The translations under genes were made by a program, and so were the position numbers. A DNA stretch of 64,000 bases from Pseudomonadota bacterium (GTDB lineage Bacteria; Pseudomonadota; Gammaproteobacteria; Steroidobacterales; Steroidobacteraceae). Positions within the stretch are counted from its first letter, which is position 1. Every line of letters begins with the position of its first letter. The notes below the pieces were generated by a model. It searched no databases, was not told where the DNA came from, and worked only from the letters and a program-made list of their open reading frames with translations. The stretch lies in assembly GCA_021808195.1 (NCBI GenBank), contig JAKBCE010000002.1, positions 124,001-188,000 of the forward strand, written 5' to 3'. This document shows positions 10,431 through 18,906 of this stretch, piece after piece.

Positions 10431-12143
10431 ATGCTCACCGCCCTCACCATTCGCGATTTCGCCATCATCGATGCACTCGAGCTCACGCTGCGCCCGGGGC
10501 TGACGGTGCTCACCGGAGAGACCGGCGCCGGCAAATCGATCATGGTCGATGCTCTGCAAGTGCTTTGCGGCGCACGCGCCGGCGCGGAGCTGATCCGCCA
10601 CGGCGCCGAGCGCGCCGACATCAGCGCCACCTTCGATTTGCGCGGAGCACCCCCCGAGCTCAGCGCGTGGCTCGAGCAACAGGCGCTCGCCGACGATGAA
10701 CTCATCGTGCGCCGGTTGCTGAGCGCCGATGGGCGCTCGCGCGCCTGGCTCAACGGTCAGCCGGTCCCGCTGCAGCTGCTGCGCGAGGCCGGTAATCTGC
10801 TCATCGACATCCACGGGCAACATGAATTCCAGTCCCTCACCCGCGCGCCGCGCCAGCGCGATCTGCTCGATGAATACGGCGCTCTCGCGCCGCAGCTGCA
10901 GGCAGTCGCCGAAGCCTACCGGCGTTGGCGGACGCTGCATGCGCGCGAGCGCGAACTCGCCGAGGCGGCCCGCGACCGCGACGCGCGGCTCGATCTGCTG
11001 CGCCACCAGGTCGGTGAGCTGCGCGCACTCGAGCTGGCTGCGGGGGAGCTGGAACGCCTGAGCGAGGAGCGGCTGCGCCTGGCGCATCGCGGTCGGCTGG
11101 CCGAGGCGGCTCAGGGGGCGCTCGCGCTGCTCTATCAGGACGAGACGCACAACGCACACAGCGCCGTGGGCCGGGCACTGCAGGCGCTGCGCGCGGCGGC
11201 GGCGCTCGATGCGCAGTTAGCCCCCATCATTGCCCTTGCGCAGGAGGCGGAGGTGAACCTGCGCGAAGCGGCCCGCGAGCTCGAGCGCTACGCGCAGGAC
11301 TTGGAACTCGACACCGCGCGCCAGGATGCGGTGGAAAGCCGGCTGGCGGCGATCGAGGAGCTGGCCCGCAAGCATCGGCTCACTCCGGCCGAGCTGCCCG
11401 AGCGCGCCGCGCAGCTCGAGGCGGATCTGGAGCGCCTCGAGCGCGCGGCGGTCGATCTGCACGCCGTGCGCGGCGAGCTGGCCGAGGCGCTCAGCCAGTA
11501 CCGCCGCCATGCCGACTCGCTCTCGAGCGCGCGCAGCGCCGCCGCGCAGGCCCTCGGCGCGACCGTAACCCAACACATGCAGGCGCTCGGCATGGTCGGC
11601 GGCCGTTTTGAGGTGGCCCTCGGGGCACGCGCGGAGGAGCCCGCACCGCACGGCGCCGATGAGGTGGAGTTTCGCGTCAGCGCCAACCCCGGCCAGCCGG
11701 TCCGCTCGCTCGCCAAGGTTGCCTCCGGCGGGGAGCTCTCGCGCCTGTCGCTCGCGGTCGAGGTGGCGAGCAGTGCTCGGGAGACCCGCTGCATGGTTTT
11801 CGATGAGGTCGACTCGGGTATTGGCGGGGCCGTGGCTGAAATCGTCGGCCGCGAGCTGCGCGCGCTCGGGGAGCGCGGTCAGGTGCTGTGCGTGACGCAT
11901 CTGCCGCAGGTGGCCTCGCAGGGTCATCAGCATCTGCGGGTCGCGAAGCTCACCGACGGGCGCGCCACCCGCACCAGCCTCAGCGAACTGTCCGAGACCG
12001 AGCGCATCGAGGAGCTTGCGCGCATGCTCGGCGGCGTCGACGTCACCGCCACCGCGCGCGAACATGCACGCGAGATGCTGCGCGGAGCGGCTCCCTCGGG
12101 TGGCGCGCCACGCCGTCCCAAACGTGCCGCGCGCCGCCGCTGA
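10431..12143 (+). CDS. recN: DNA repair protein RecN
   Basis: SMC-like ATPase for double-strand-break repair. Walker A GETGAGKS at residues 29-36; a long coiled coil (about 150-350, Glu/Arg/Ala-rich heptads); ABC signature ASGGELSRLSLA; Walker B MVFDEVDSGIGG; a closing LPQVASQGHQHL region. Length 570, close to the family norm of about 555. Co-directional with nadK and convergent with fur; the recN stop codon lies in a hairpin shared with fur. Basic Arg/Lys-rich tail. Confidence 0.97.
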   Translation: MLTALTIRDFAIIDALELTLRPGLTVLTGETGAGKSIMVDALQVLCGARAGAELIRHGAERADISATFDLRGAPPELSAWLEQQALADDELIVRRLLSADGRSRAWLNGQPVPLQLLREAGNLLIDIHGQHEFQSLTRAPRQRDLLDEYGALAPQLQAVAEAYRRWRTLHARERELAEAARDRDARLDLLRHQVGELRALELAAGELERLSEERLRLAHRGRLAEAAQGALALLYQDETHNAHSAVGRALQALRAAAALDAQLAPIIALAQEAEVNLREAARELERYAQDLELDTARQDAVESRLAAIEELARKHRLTPAELPERAAQLEADLERLERAAVDLHAVRGELAEALSQYRRHADSLSSARSAAAQALGATVTQHMQALGMVGGRFEVALGARAEEPAPHGADEVEFRVSANPGQPVRSLAKVASGGELSRLSLAVEVASSARETRCMVFDEVDSGIGGAVAEIVGRELRALGERGQVLCVTHLPQVASQGHQHLRVAKLTDGRATRTSLSELSETERIEELARMLGGVDVTATAREHAREMLRGAAPSGGAPRRPKRAARRR

Positions 12144-12153
12144 GCGCCCTCAG
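12140..12153. terminator. Hairpin formed by the convergent recN and fur stop codons
   Basis: CTGAG-CGCC-CTCAG: 5-base arms that contain the recN TGA and, on the other strand, the fur TGA. Short; no T-tract. One of five such shared ends in the window. Confidence 0.4.
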
Positions 12154-12584
12154 TGCCCGCCCGGCCGCCGATGCGGGCAGCCCTCGCGACGGCAATGCCC
12201 GTACAGAATCAGGGAGTGATCGCGGATCTCGAACTGCAGCCGCTGCGCCACAGCGTTCTGTCGCGCCTCGATGCTCTCATCGACGAACTCCTCGACGTGG
12301 CCACAGTCGAGACAGACGATATGATCGTGATGCGTGCCCTGGTTGAGCTCGAACACCGCCATGCCGTCCTCGAAATGATGACGCGTGACGAGACCGGCCG
12401 CCTCAAACTGGGTGAGCACCCGATACACCGTCGCGAGCCCGATGTCCTCGTGCGAGTCGAGCAGGCTGCGGTAGATGTCCTCGGCCGAGAGGTGGCGCGT
12501 CTGACTGCCGGCGAGAATCTCAAGGATTTTCAGCCGCGGCAGCGTGACTTTCAGGCCGGCTTTGCGCAGGTCCTTGCCTTCCAC
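12150..12584 (-). CDS. fur: Ferric uptake regulator Fur
   Basis: Iron-responsive repressor. The winged-helix DNA-binding part has LKVTLPRLKILEIL and the recognition helix IGLATVYRVLTQFEAAGLV. The metal-binding part has HHDHIVCLDCGHVEEF with the conserved CxxC, and ends with a second Cys pair (CRREGC). I use the GTG at 12584, giving 144 residues; it has a GGAGG 10 bases upstream and agrees with family length. A much longer in-frame reading to 12989 would run through the divergent bamE gene and is not credible. fur/bamE divergence is conserved in related gammaproteobacteria. Confidence 0.95.
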   Translation of the reverse strand: MEGKDLRKAGLKVTLPRLKILEILAGSQTRHLSAEDIYRSLLDSHEDIGLATVYRVLTQFEAAGLVTRHHFEDGMAVFELNQGTHHDHIVCLDCGHVEEFVDESIEARQNAVAQRLQFEIRDHSLILYGHCRREGCPHRRPGGH

Positions 12585-12680
12585 GCGTCTCGAGCCTCCA
12601 GAGGTGAACGCCGCGGGGAACCACGGCGGCGCTTGCACGATCAGGTATGATCCGCCCCAATTATTGCCCATCGGACCGCC

Positions 12681-13067
12681 ATGCGACCAGCTCACTTGAT
12701 TTCCGCTCTGCGCCTCACCGCCGCCGTCGCGGCACTCTCGGGATTGCTCGCCGGGTGCGTCTACCGGATGGATATTCAGCAGGGCAACTATCTGGACGGC
12801 CACACCGTGAGCCAGTTGAAGGTAGGCATGACCCGCGTACAGGTGCGCTACCTGCTCGGCACGCCCATGATCAAGGACGTGTTCGACACCGACCGCTGGG
12901 ACTATGTGTATTACTTCAAGCGCGGCTACGTCGAGCGTCCGATCGAGAGCCGCGTCACGGTATTCTTCCACGACGGCAAGGTCAGCCACTTCGCGTTGAT
13001 GAATGTCCCGAAGGGCCAGCCGATCGCCCCGGGACTGCTGCCCTCGGCGAAGAAATTCCCGCTCTGA
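12681..13067 (+). CDS. bamE: Outer membrane assembly lipoprotein BamE (SmpA/OmlA)
   Basis: Small lipoprotein of the BAM complex that supports outer membrane protein insertion. Signal peptide with lipobox LLAGC (Cys26), then the SmpA/OmlA domain: GNYLDGHTVSQLKVGMTRVQVRYLLGTPMI and DRWDYVYYFKRG. Length 128. Divergent from fur; ends one base from the rnfH stop codon on the other strand. Confidence 0.95.
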   Translation: MRPAHLISALRLTAAVAALSGLLAGCVYRMDIQQGNYLDGHTVSQLKVGMTRVQVRYLLGTPMIKDVFDTDRWDYVYYFKRGYVERPIESRVTVFFHDGKVSHFALMNVPKGQPIAPGLLPSAKKFPL

Positions 13068-13068
13068 T

Positions 13069-13362
13069 TCAGCGCCGCGGCGCCGTGAGCCGCGCGCGCC
13101 GGCGCGCGCGCGGATCCGTCGCGAGTGGCCGGTACAACTCGATGCGCTCCCCGTCGGCGGGCACCGAATCGCGACTGCGCAGCTCGCCGAATACCCCGAC
13201 CGGCGCCTCGTCCCAAGGCACGGGCGCCTCGGGGGCCGCGCAGCGCGCCGCCGCGATCACCTCGGCAATGCTCGCCCCGGCGGCAATTTCAACGCTCCAG
13301 ATAAACTGCCGCTCGGCCGTGGCATAGGCCACCATGCAGTGCTTGCGCGCCGCGCCGGTCAC
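13069..13362 (-). CDS. rnfH: RnfH family ubiquitin-like protein (RatB)
   Basis: Small beta-grasp protein found beside ratA in many gammaproteobacteria; its role is unclear. [11 protein letters not shown], the VGVFGE strand and [19 protein letters not shown] match the family. I choose the GTG at 13362, which overlaps the ratA TGA by four bases and gives 97 residues, aligning with E. coli RatB from its first residue. An ATG at 13335 would make an 88-residue version lacking the first strand. Basic tail. Confidence 0.85.
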   Translation of the reverse strand: MTGAARKHCMVAYATAERQFIWSVEIAAGASIAEVIAAARCAAPEAPVPWDEAPVGVFGELRSRDSVPADGERIELYRPLATDPRARRRARLTAPRR

Positions 13363-13808
13363 GACCCGGCGAGCCCGGCGGCCGGCCGCACGGTGCGGCT
13401 GCGGGCGACGAAGGCGTCGACCAGCGAGCCGACGGTCTCGGCGAAGATGCGCTCGAAGAGCACCGCCGAGAGCGAACTCTTGAACTGAAAGCGCAGCGCC
13501 AGTTCGACCAGCGTGCCCTCCCCGGCTGGATTCAGGCGCCACTCGCCCTCGAGCGCGCTGAACGGTCCGCTCACCAGCCGCATGTGCACGCGCCGATAGG
13601 GCTCGAGCGTGTTGCGGGTGGTGAACTCCCCGTTGAACGGTCCACGGCGCACGCCGATGGTGGCGACGATCTCACTGTCGCTGCGCGAGAGCACTCGGGC
13701 GTGAGTGCACCAGGGCAGAAACTGAGGATAGCTGTCGATGTCGTTGATCAGCGCGAACAGGCGGTCCGGCGGCAGGCTGATCAGCGCCGAGCGCTTGACT
13801 TCTCGCAT
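13359..13808 (-). CDS. ratA: RatA-type START/polyketide-cyclase domain protein
   Basis: Coq10/START-like lipid-pocket protein. In E. coli RatA was reported to block 70S ribosome association; relatives of this fold carry ubiquinone. [30 protein letters not shown] is the family start and [23 protein letters not shown] the C-terminal helix. Length 149 from the ATG at 13808. Overlaps rnfH by 4 bases; smpB and tmRNA lie on the opposite strand, the standard neighbourhood. Whether it is toxic cannot be judged from sequence. Confidence 0.93.
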   Translation of the reverse strand: MREVKRSALISLPPDRLFALINDIDSYPQFLPWCTHARVLSRSDSEIVATIGVRRGPFNGEFTTRNTLEPYRRVHMRLVSGPFSALEGEWRLNPAGEGTLVELALRFQFKSSLSAVLFERIFAETVGSLVDAFVARSRTVRPAAGLAGS

Positions 13809-13919
13809 GGCCGGTATTGTCCCAGGATCGGGCCGGCAGGGACAAGGGTGCGGCGGCAAGTCCGCAGTCAGCGCCGCATGCACGCTACAATGCGCGCCCC
13901 GACCGACCGACCGCGCACG

Positions 13920-14390
13920 ATGTCCCGCAAGTCCGACTCCTCCGACCGGCTGATTGCCGAGAACCGCAAGGCGCGCTTCGATTACTTCATCGAGGAACGC
14001 TACGAGGCGGGACTCGTCCTGCAGGGCTGGGAAGTCAAATCGCTGCGCGCGGGCCGGGCCCAGCTCAAAGAAGGGTACGTGACCCTGCGTGGCGCGGAGG
14101 CGTATCTGATCGGCGCGCACTTCTCCCCGCTGCCCTCGACCTCGAGCCACGTCATCGCCGACCCGCTGCGCTCGCGCAAGTTGCTGCTGAATCGCAACGA
14201 GCTCGACCGGCTGATCGGCGCGGTCGAGCGTCGCGGCTATACGCTAGTGCCGCTCGAGCTGTACTGGAAGCACGGACGCGCCAAGCTCGCCGTGGGCCTC
14301 GCCAAGGGCAAGAAGCAGCACGACAAGCGTGCGACGGAGAAAGACCGCGACTGGCAGCGCGACAAAGCCCGCTTGCTGCGCCGCGGCTGA
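13920..14390 (+). CDS. smpB: SsrA-binding protein SmpB
   Basis: Binds tmRNA and enters stalled ribosomes with it in trans-translation. [40 protein letters not shown] and [21 protein letters not shown] with a basic tail are all typical. The ATG at 13920 gives 156 residues, the usual size. Its RNA partner ssrA follows 240 bases downstream on the same strand. Confidence 0.97.
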   Translation: MSRKSDSSDRLIAENRKARFDYFIEERYEAGLVLQGWEVKSLRAGRAQLKEGYVTLRGAEAYLIGAHFSPLPSTSSHVIADPLRSRKLLLNRNELDRLIGAVERRGYTLVPLELYWKHGRAKLAVGLAKGKKQHDKRATEKDRDWQRDKARLLRRG

Positions 14391-14629
14391 GCCGCACAAG
14401 GCAGCCAGGGTTCGCGACCGGCCACCCACCGCGACGCTGACGCCGAGCGCATGCGCTCCGGCGGTGCGCGCTCCTCGGCACAGACCGTCTCGCACGGCGA
14501 GCCCGCGCCGTACCGCGAAGTCGGTGGCTGTCCGGGCGCGCATCAGCCTCGGGAGCGAGGCCATGACCGCGGCCGCGAGCGTAGGTGCACCCGGTGCCGC
14601 TCTGGGGTATGCTTACTCGTTCTCTTCAA

Positions 14630-14982
14630 GGGGGCGACCGGTTTCGACGTGGGTTGCGAACCTTCAGAGGCGTACCGAGGCGCAGTGCCCTCGAAAATCT
14701 CGCTGCAAAACTATAGTTGCCAACGACGACAACTTCGCTCTCGCCGCCTAAGCGCGGCTGACCTTCGACCGGTCCGTGCCTGTGCGGCCGACTCGGGGGA
14801 CGCGTTCACAGGATCGCGATCCGGCGTGCGACGGGCCGGGTCGTTAAGAGTCACCGTCCGCTGGCGCTTCGTCTTCCCTGCCCCTCGGGTAGCGCGGTGC
14901 GAGAAATAAAGAGCGGGCTACGTACGTAGAGCCTGAAGTCTAGTGCTTGCGGACGGGGGTTCGATTCCCCCCGCCTCCACCA
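14630..14982 (+). ncRNA. ssrA: Transfer-messenger RNA (tmRNA)
   Basis: 353-base tmRNA. The 5' end GGGGGCG pairs with CGCCTCC before an encoded ACCA at 14979-14982, forming the acceptor stem (one G-T pair). The D-like GGTTTCGACG and the T arm with loop TTCGATT are present. The tag reading frame is 14719-14751: resume codon GCC, then the tag ANDDNFALAA and TAA. It follows smpB. A -10-like TATGCT lies at 14608-14613, without a clear -35. Confidence 0.97.
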
Positions 14983-14993
14983 CCTGATGGAAA

Positions 14994-15025
14994 CGGCAGC
15001 GCCGGCCACACGGCCGACGCTGCCG
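14994..15025 (+). terminator. Stem-loop just after tmRNA
   Basis: Arms CGGCAGCG and CGCTGCCG, extended inward by CGGCC/GGCCG across one mismatch, with an ACAC loop: about 13 base pairs, 12 bases after the tmRNA 3' end. No T-run follows, so it could stop transcription or guide 3' processing. Confidence 0.5.
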
Positions 15026-15262
15026 AGATCCACCATGCCGCACCTGACGCTCGCCGCGACCGTGACCTGCAGGCCGCAGGCATGGCCGCAAATTCTTCAG
15101 CATGCCGCCGGGCGCATCTTCGCGCCACAAACAACCGCTGCCAGCATGCCTCATCCGACACCGTGTATCGTGTACGGCTCATTGTGCAGCGCGGATGTTT
15201 CTCAGTCGCGACAAAATGCGCTAAGCTCGATACAGAGCCGCGTGTTAGGTGGAGAGCGCGTT

Positions 15263-15282
15263 CTGTCGCCGGGTGGCGACAG
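15263..15282 (+). promoter_or_regulatory. Hairpin in the opgG 5' region
   Basis: Perfect 8-base arms CTGTCGCC and GGCGACAG with a GGGT loop, ending 24 bases before the opgG ATG. It may affect translation start or be an operator. No Shine-Dalgarno sequence is visible between it and the ATG. Confidence 0.4.
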
Positions 15283-15306
15283 TGGACCCGTGTTGTGCCG
15301 TAAACC

Positions 15307-16917
15307 ATGCACGCAAAGAATGCTGCGGCATCGACAGTGAGTCCTGACGAGAAATTGGTGTCCATCAAGAGACGAATTCGCCTCGCCGCGCTGCTTACGC
15401 TCGGACCCTTTGTCTGCGCCCTCGGGTACGCTGCAGTGCCCGCCGCGCCGGCGCCCCCGGCACGACCGTTCAGCTTCGCGACCGTCGAGCATTTGGCTGC
15501 GCTGCGCGCCGAGCGGCCCTATCAGGTCGTGTCGACACACCTGCCGGGGTTTCTGCGCCGGCTGAACTATGCCGAATATCACCAGATCCGTTTCCGTCCG
15601 GCCGATGCGCTGTGGCGGGGGCGCTCGATGTTCGACATTGCGCTGTATCACCGTGGCTTCGCCTTCACCCGGCAGGTTCGCATCTACACCGTTTCAACAG
15701 CCGGGGTGCGCGCGGTGCGCTATGCGCCCTCGATGTTCGAGTTCCCGCCGGCGCTGGCACGGGCGCGCCTGCCGGTGAGCCTCGGGTTCGCCGGCTTCGC
15801 GGTCCGCTACCCGCTGCAGAGCCCGCAGCACCGCAACACCGTGCTGGCCTTCCTCGGTGCATCGTATTTCCGGGTGCTCGGCCGCAATCAGACCGCCGGC
15901 GTCACGGCCCGCGGACTGGCCATCGACACCGCCACCACGGGCGGGGAGGAAATCCCTTACTTCACGGACTTCTGGCTCGTCGAGCCCGCGCCGCGCGCCC
16001 AGACCATGACCATCTATGCGCTACTCGACAGCCCGAGTCTCGCCGGTGCCTATCGCTTCGTGCTGCGTCCCGGGGCCATCACCCAGGTGACGGTGAGCGC
16101 GGTGCTCTATCCGCGTCGCCATATCACCAAGCTCGGCATCGCGCCGCTCACCTCGATGTTTCTCTATGGCGTGAATTCGGCGCGGCGTCGTTTCGACAAC
16201 TGGCGGCCGCAGGTGCACGACAGCGACGGACTGATGATGCACACCGGCAGCGGCGAGTGGCTGTGGCGCCCGCTGCAGAACCCGACGCGGCTGGCGGTCA
16301 ATCGCTACATGGATGATGACCCGCGCGGCTTCGGACTCATTCAGCGCGAGCGGCGTTTTGCCGACTACGAAGACCCCGTGGCGCGCTACGAGCAGCGCCC
16401 GAGCGTCTGGGTCGAGCCGCTCGGTCACTGGGGCCGCGGCGGGGTCGAGCTGGTGGAAATCCCGAGCAGCGAGGACATCGACTACAACATCGACGCTTAC
16501 TGGGTGCCGAGCGCCCCGGTGCGCGGCGGTCAGCCGCTTGCCTTCTCGTACGTGCTCTCGGCCTACCTGCACTCGGGCGGGCGCTGGCCACCGGGGGGCA
16601 AAATCGTGGCGACGCGCTTCGGACCGGTGATGCGCGCCGGTCACCCGGTGGCGCAGCTGCGCCGCACGCTGATCGACTTTGCCGGCGGGGACCTCGACGG
16701 CCTGCGCGCCAGTCAGCCGGTGCGGGCGGTGATCAGTGCGCTCGGGGCACGGGTCTCGGACCTCAGCACGCAGCGACTGGCGGAGAACGGACACTGGCGG
16801 GTGAGCTTCACGGTGCAGCCGACGGGCAACCGCCCGGTGGATCTGCGCTGTTACCTCGAGCTGTACGGCTCGGCGCTGACTGAGACCTGGACCTACCAGT
16901 GGACACCGGGCTCGTGA
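15307..16917 (+). CDS. opgG: Glucan biosynthesis periplasmic protein OpgG (MdoG)
   Basis: Periplasmic protein needed to make osmoregulated periplasmic glucans. After a basic stretch and hydrophobic signal (about 23-45) the MdoG domain runs to the end; HDSDGLMMHTGSGEWLWRPL and DDDPRGFGLIQRER are family signatures. Length 536 from ATG 15307. That ATG has no good ribosome site, and in-frame TTG/GTG codons near 15355 would give a more ordinary signal peptide. Overlaps opgH and shares its unit with opgD, a paralogue. Confidence 0.94.
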   Translation: MHAKNAAASTVSPDEKLVSIKRRIRLAALLTLGPFVCALGYAAVPAAPAPPARPFSFATVEHLAALRAERPYQVVSTHLPGFLRRLNYAEYHQIRFRPADALWRGRSMFDIALYHRGFAFTRQVRIYTVSTAGVRAVRYAPSMFEFPPALARARLPVSLGFAGFAVRYPLQSPQHRNTVLAFLGASYFRVLGRNQTAGVTARGLAIDTATTGGEEIPYFTDFWLVEPAPRAQTMTIYALLDSPSLAGAYRFVLRPGAITQVTVSAVLYPRRHITKLGIAPLTSMFLYGVNSARRRFDNWRPQVHDSDGLMMHTGSGEWLWRPLQNPTRLAVNRYMDDDPRGFGLIQRERRFADYEDPVARYEQRPSVWVEPLGHWGRGGVELVEIPSSEDIDYNIDAYWVPSAPVRGGQPLAFSYVLSAYLHSGGRWPPGGKIVATRFGPVMRAGHPVAQLRRTLIDFAGGDLDGLRASQPVRAVISALGARVSDLSTQRLAENGHWRVSFTVQPTGNRPVDLRCYLELYGSALTETWTYQWTPGS

Positions 16918-18887
16918 AGCCGCGCACCGACTGGCTGCGGCACCTGGCGCGGCGGCGGCGGACGGTGTTCTTCAGCCTGACGCTGCTCACCGCGGCGGCG
17001 GCCACCACCATGATGTGGGACATCCTGGCGGCCAACGGCCTGAACAACCTCGATCGCGCCGGACTGGTCATCTTCTTCATCCTGTTTCTGTGGATCGCCA
17101 GCTCCTTCTGGACGGCCGCCGCCGGCTTCGTGGTGCGAATGCGCGGGTCGGACTCGGCGCAGTTGCACGAGCGCTGGCGCGCCGCCGCGCCGCTCAATGG
17201 CCGCACTGCGGTGATCATGCCGATCTACAACGAGGACACCGAGCGCGTGGCGGCCGGACTCGATGTCGTCTGGTCCTCGATCCTGCAACTGCCCGAGCAG
17301 GCGGCGTTCGACCTGTTCATCCTATCCGACACCCGCAAGCGCGAGATCGGCGCGGCCGAGGAAGCCGCCTGGCGCGATCTGGTGACGCGCCACTCTGCGC
17401 GTGGGCGCATTTTCTATCGACGCCGGGCCGAGAACATCGCCCGTAAGGCCGGCAACATCGCCGATTTCATCAGCAACTGGGGCGGCGCGTACGATTACGC
17501 GGTCGTCCTCGATGCCGACAGCGTGATGTCGGGTGCCACGATTCTCGAGCTGGCGCAGCTGATGGACGCCCATCCTCGCGCCGGCATCATCCAGGCGCTG
17601 CCGCTGCCGGCCGGCCGCGATACGCTGTTTGCCCGCCTGATCCAATTTGCCGCGCGCCTGAGCAGTCCGATGCTGGCGAGCGGCCTGGCGTACTGGCAGC
17701 TCGGGGAGAGCAATTACTGGGGGCACAACGCGATCCTGCGCCTGCAGCCGTTCGCAGAGTTCTGCGCTCTGCCGCGCCTGCCCGGCGCCCCGCCGCTCGG
17801 CGGGGAGATCCTCAGCCACGATTTCGTCGAGGCCGCCTTTATGCGCCGCGCCGGCTTCGAGGTGTGGCTGCTGCCCATTGACCGGGGCAGCTGGGAGGAG
17901 ATCCCCTCGAACGTGATCGACTATGCGGCTCGCGATCGACGCTGGGCGCAAGGCAACATCCAACACCTCGGGCTGCTCAGGGCGCGGGGACTGCACTGGC
18001 TGAGCCGAGTGCACCTGGTTGGCGGGGTACTCTCCTACCTCACCTCCCCGCTGTGGCTGCTGATGCTGGCGCTGAGCTCGACCGTGGTCATTCTGCAGGC
18101 CCTGCACGGCCACCAGTACTTCCTGCCCGGGCACCATGGGCTGTTTCCGAACTGGCCGCATTACCGCGACGGGGAGATTGCCGCGCTGCTGTCACTTACG
18201 GCGGTGGCGCTGTTTGGCCCGAAGATGCTCGCCGCGGGCCTGGCGATCCACGACCCGGCGCTGCGGCGTGGCTTCGGCGGATCCTCGCGCATCGGCTTAA
18301 GCCTGCTCATCGAGCAGCTCTTCAGCATCCTGCTCGCCCCGGCGATGATGCTGTTTCACACCGCCTTCGTACTGAGCACGCTCGCCGGCAAGCCGGTCGC
18401 CTGGCACGCGCAGGAGCGCGGCGACCGCGGCATCGGCCTCGGAGAGGCGTTGCGCCGGCACGCCGGTCACGTCCTGATCGGCCTCACCTGGGGCGCCCTG
18501 ATCCTCGAGTTCGCGCCGCGCTACATCGGCTGGCTGCTGCCGGTCATCGCCGGCATGGTGCTGTCGGTGCCGCTCACCATGTTCACCAGTTGCGTCGCAC
18601 CCGGCCAATGGCTGCGCCGGCACCGGCTGCTGATGACCCCCGAGGAGAGCGAACCGCCCGGCGAACTCGCCGCGCTGCAGGCGCGGCTCGCCCACCTTCC
18701 CGCCGCACAGCAAGGCGCGCTCGGCGCGCATCCGCAAGCCGCCGCCGCACGCGAGTTGCTGCGTGATCTTGAGGATCGCGTACCGGCGCACGCGCCGCTG
18801 CCGATGGCGCCGCAGACGCTGCGCTACGCATGCACCTGGCGCGGCGCGCTGAACGCACTGTTGCGACGCAAGCACCCCTTATGGTGA
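16899..18887 (+). CDS. opgH: Glucan glucosyltransferase OpgH (MdoH)
   Basis: Inner-membrane family 2 glycosyltransferase that polymerises glucose from UDP-glucose into the periplasmic glucan backbone. Two N-terminal membrane helices; catalytic domain with IMPIYNEDTERV, the VVLDADSVM metal site, SHDFVEAAFMRRAGF and DRRWAQGNIQHL (the RRW acceptor motif); then a block of membrane helices and a cytosolic tail. Length 662, shorter than the 847 of E. coli, which has longer ends. Start: GTG 16899 (19-base overlap with opgG) or GTG 16914 (4-base GTGA overlap). Confidence 0.94.
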   Translation: MDTGLVKPRTDWLRHLARRRRTVFFSLTLLTAAAATTMMWDILAANGLNNLDRAGLVIFFILFLWIASSFWTAAAGFVVRMRGSDSAQLHERWRAAAPLNGRTAVIMPIYNEDTERVAAGLDVVWSSILQLPEQAAFDLFILSDTRKREIGAAEEAAWRDLVTRHSARGRIFYRRRAENIARKAGNIADFISNWGGAYDYAVVLDADSVMSGATILELAQLMDAHPRAGIIQALPLPAGRDTLFARLIQFAARLSSPMLASGLAYWQLGESNYWGHNAILRLQPFAEFCALPRLPGAPPLGGEILSHDFVEAAFMRRAGFEVWLLPIDRGSWEEIPSNVIDYAARDRRWAQGNIQHLGLLRARGLHWLSRVHLVGGVLSYLTSPLWLLMLALSSTVVILQALHGHQYFLPGHHGLFPNWPHYRDGEIAALLSLTAVALFGPKMLAAGLAIHDPALRRGFGGSSRIGLSLLIEQLFSILLAPAMMLFHTAFVLSTLAGKPVAWHAQERGDRGIGLGEALRRHAGHVLIGLTWGALILEFAPRYIGWLLPVIAGMVLSVPLTMFTSCVAPGQWLRRHRLLMTPEESEPPGELAALQARLAHLPAAQQGALGAHPQAAAARELLRDLEDRVPAHAPLPMAPQTLRYACTWRGALNALLRRKHPLW

Positions 18888-18906
18888 ACCAGCCGAGGAC
18901 ATCCTG

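Larger units (their letters stand above)
14983..15306. other. Intergenic stretch between tmRNA and opgG
   Basis: 324 bases without a credible gene. It holds the post-tmRNA stem-loop (14994-15025) and a second perfect hairpin (15263-15282) just before opgG. Otherwise I see nothing. Confidence 0.6.

Noticed and set aside
12585..12989. N-terminal extension of Fur by about 135 residues
   Set aside because: It runs through the divergent bamE gene; the GTG at 12584 with GGAGG upstream gives a normal Fur.
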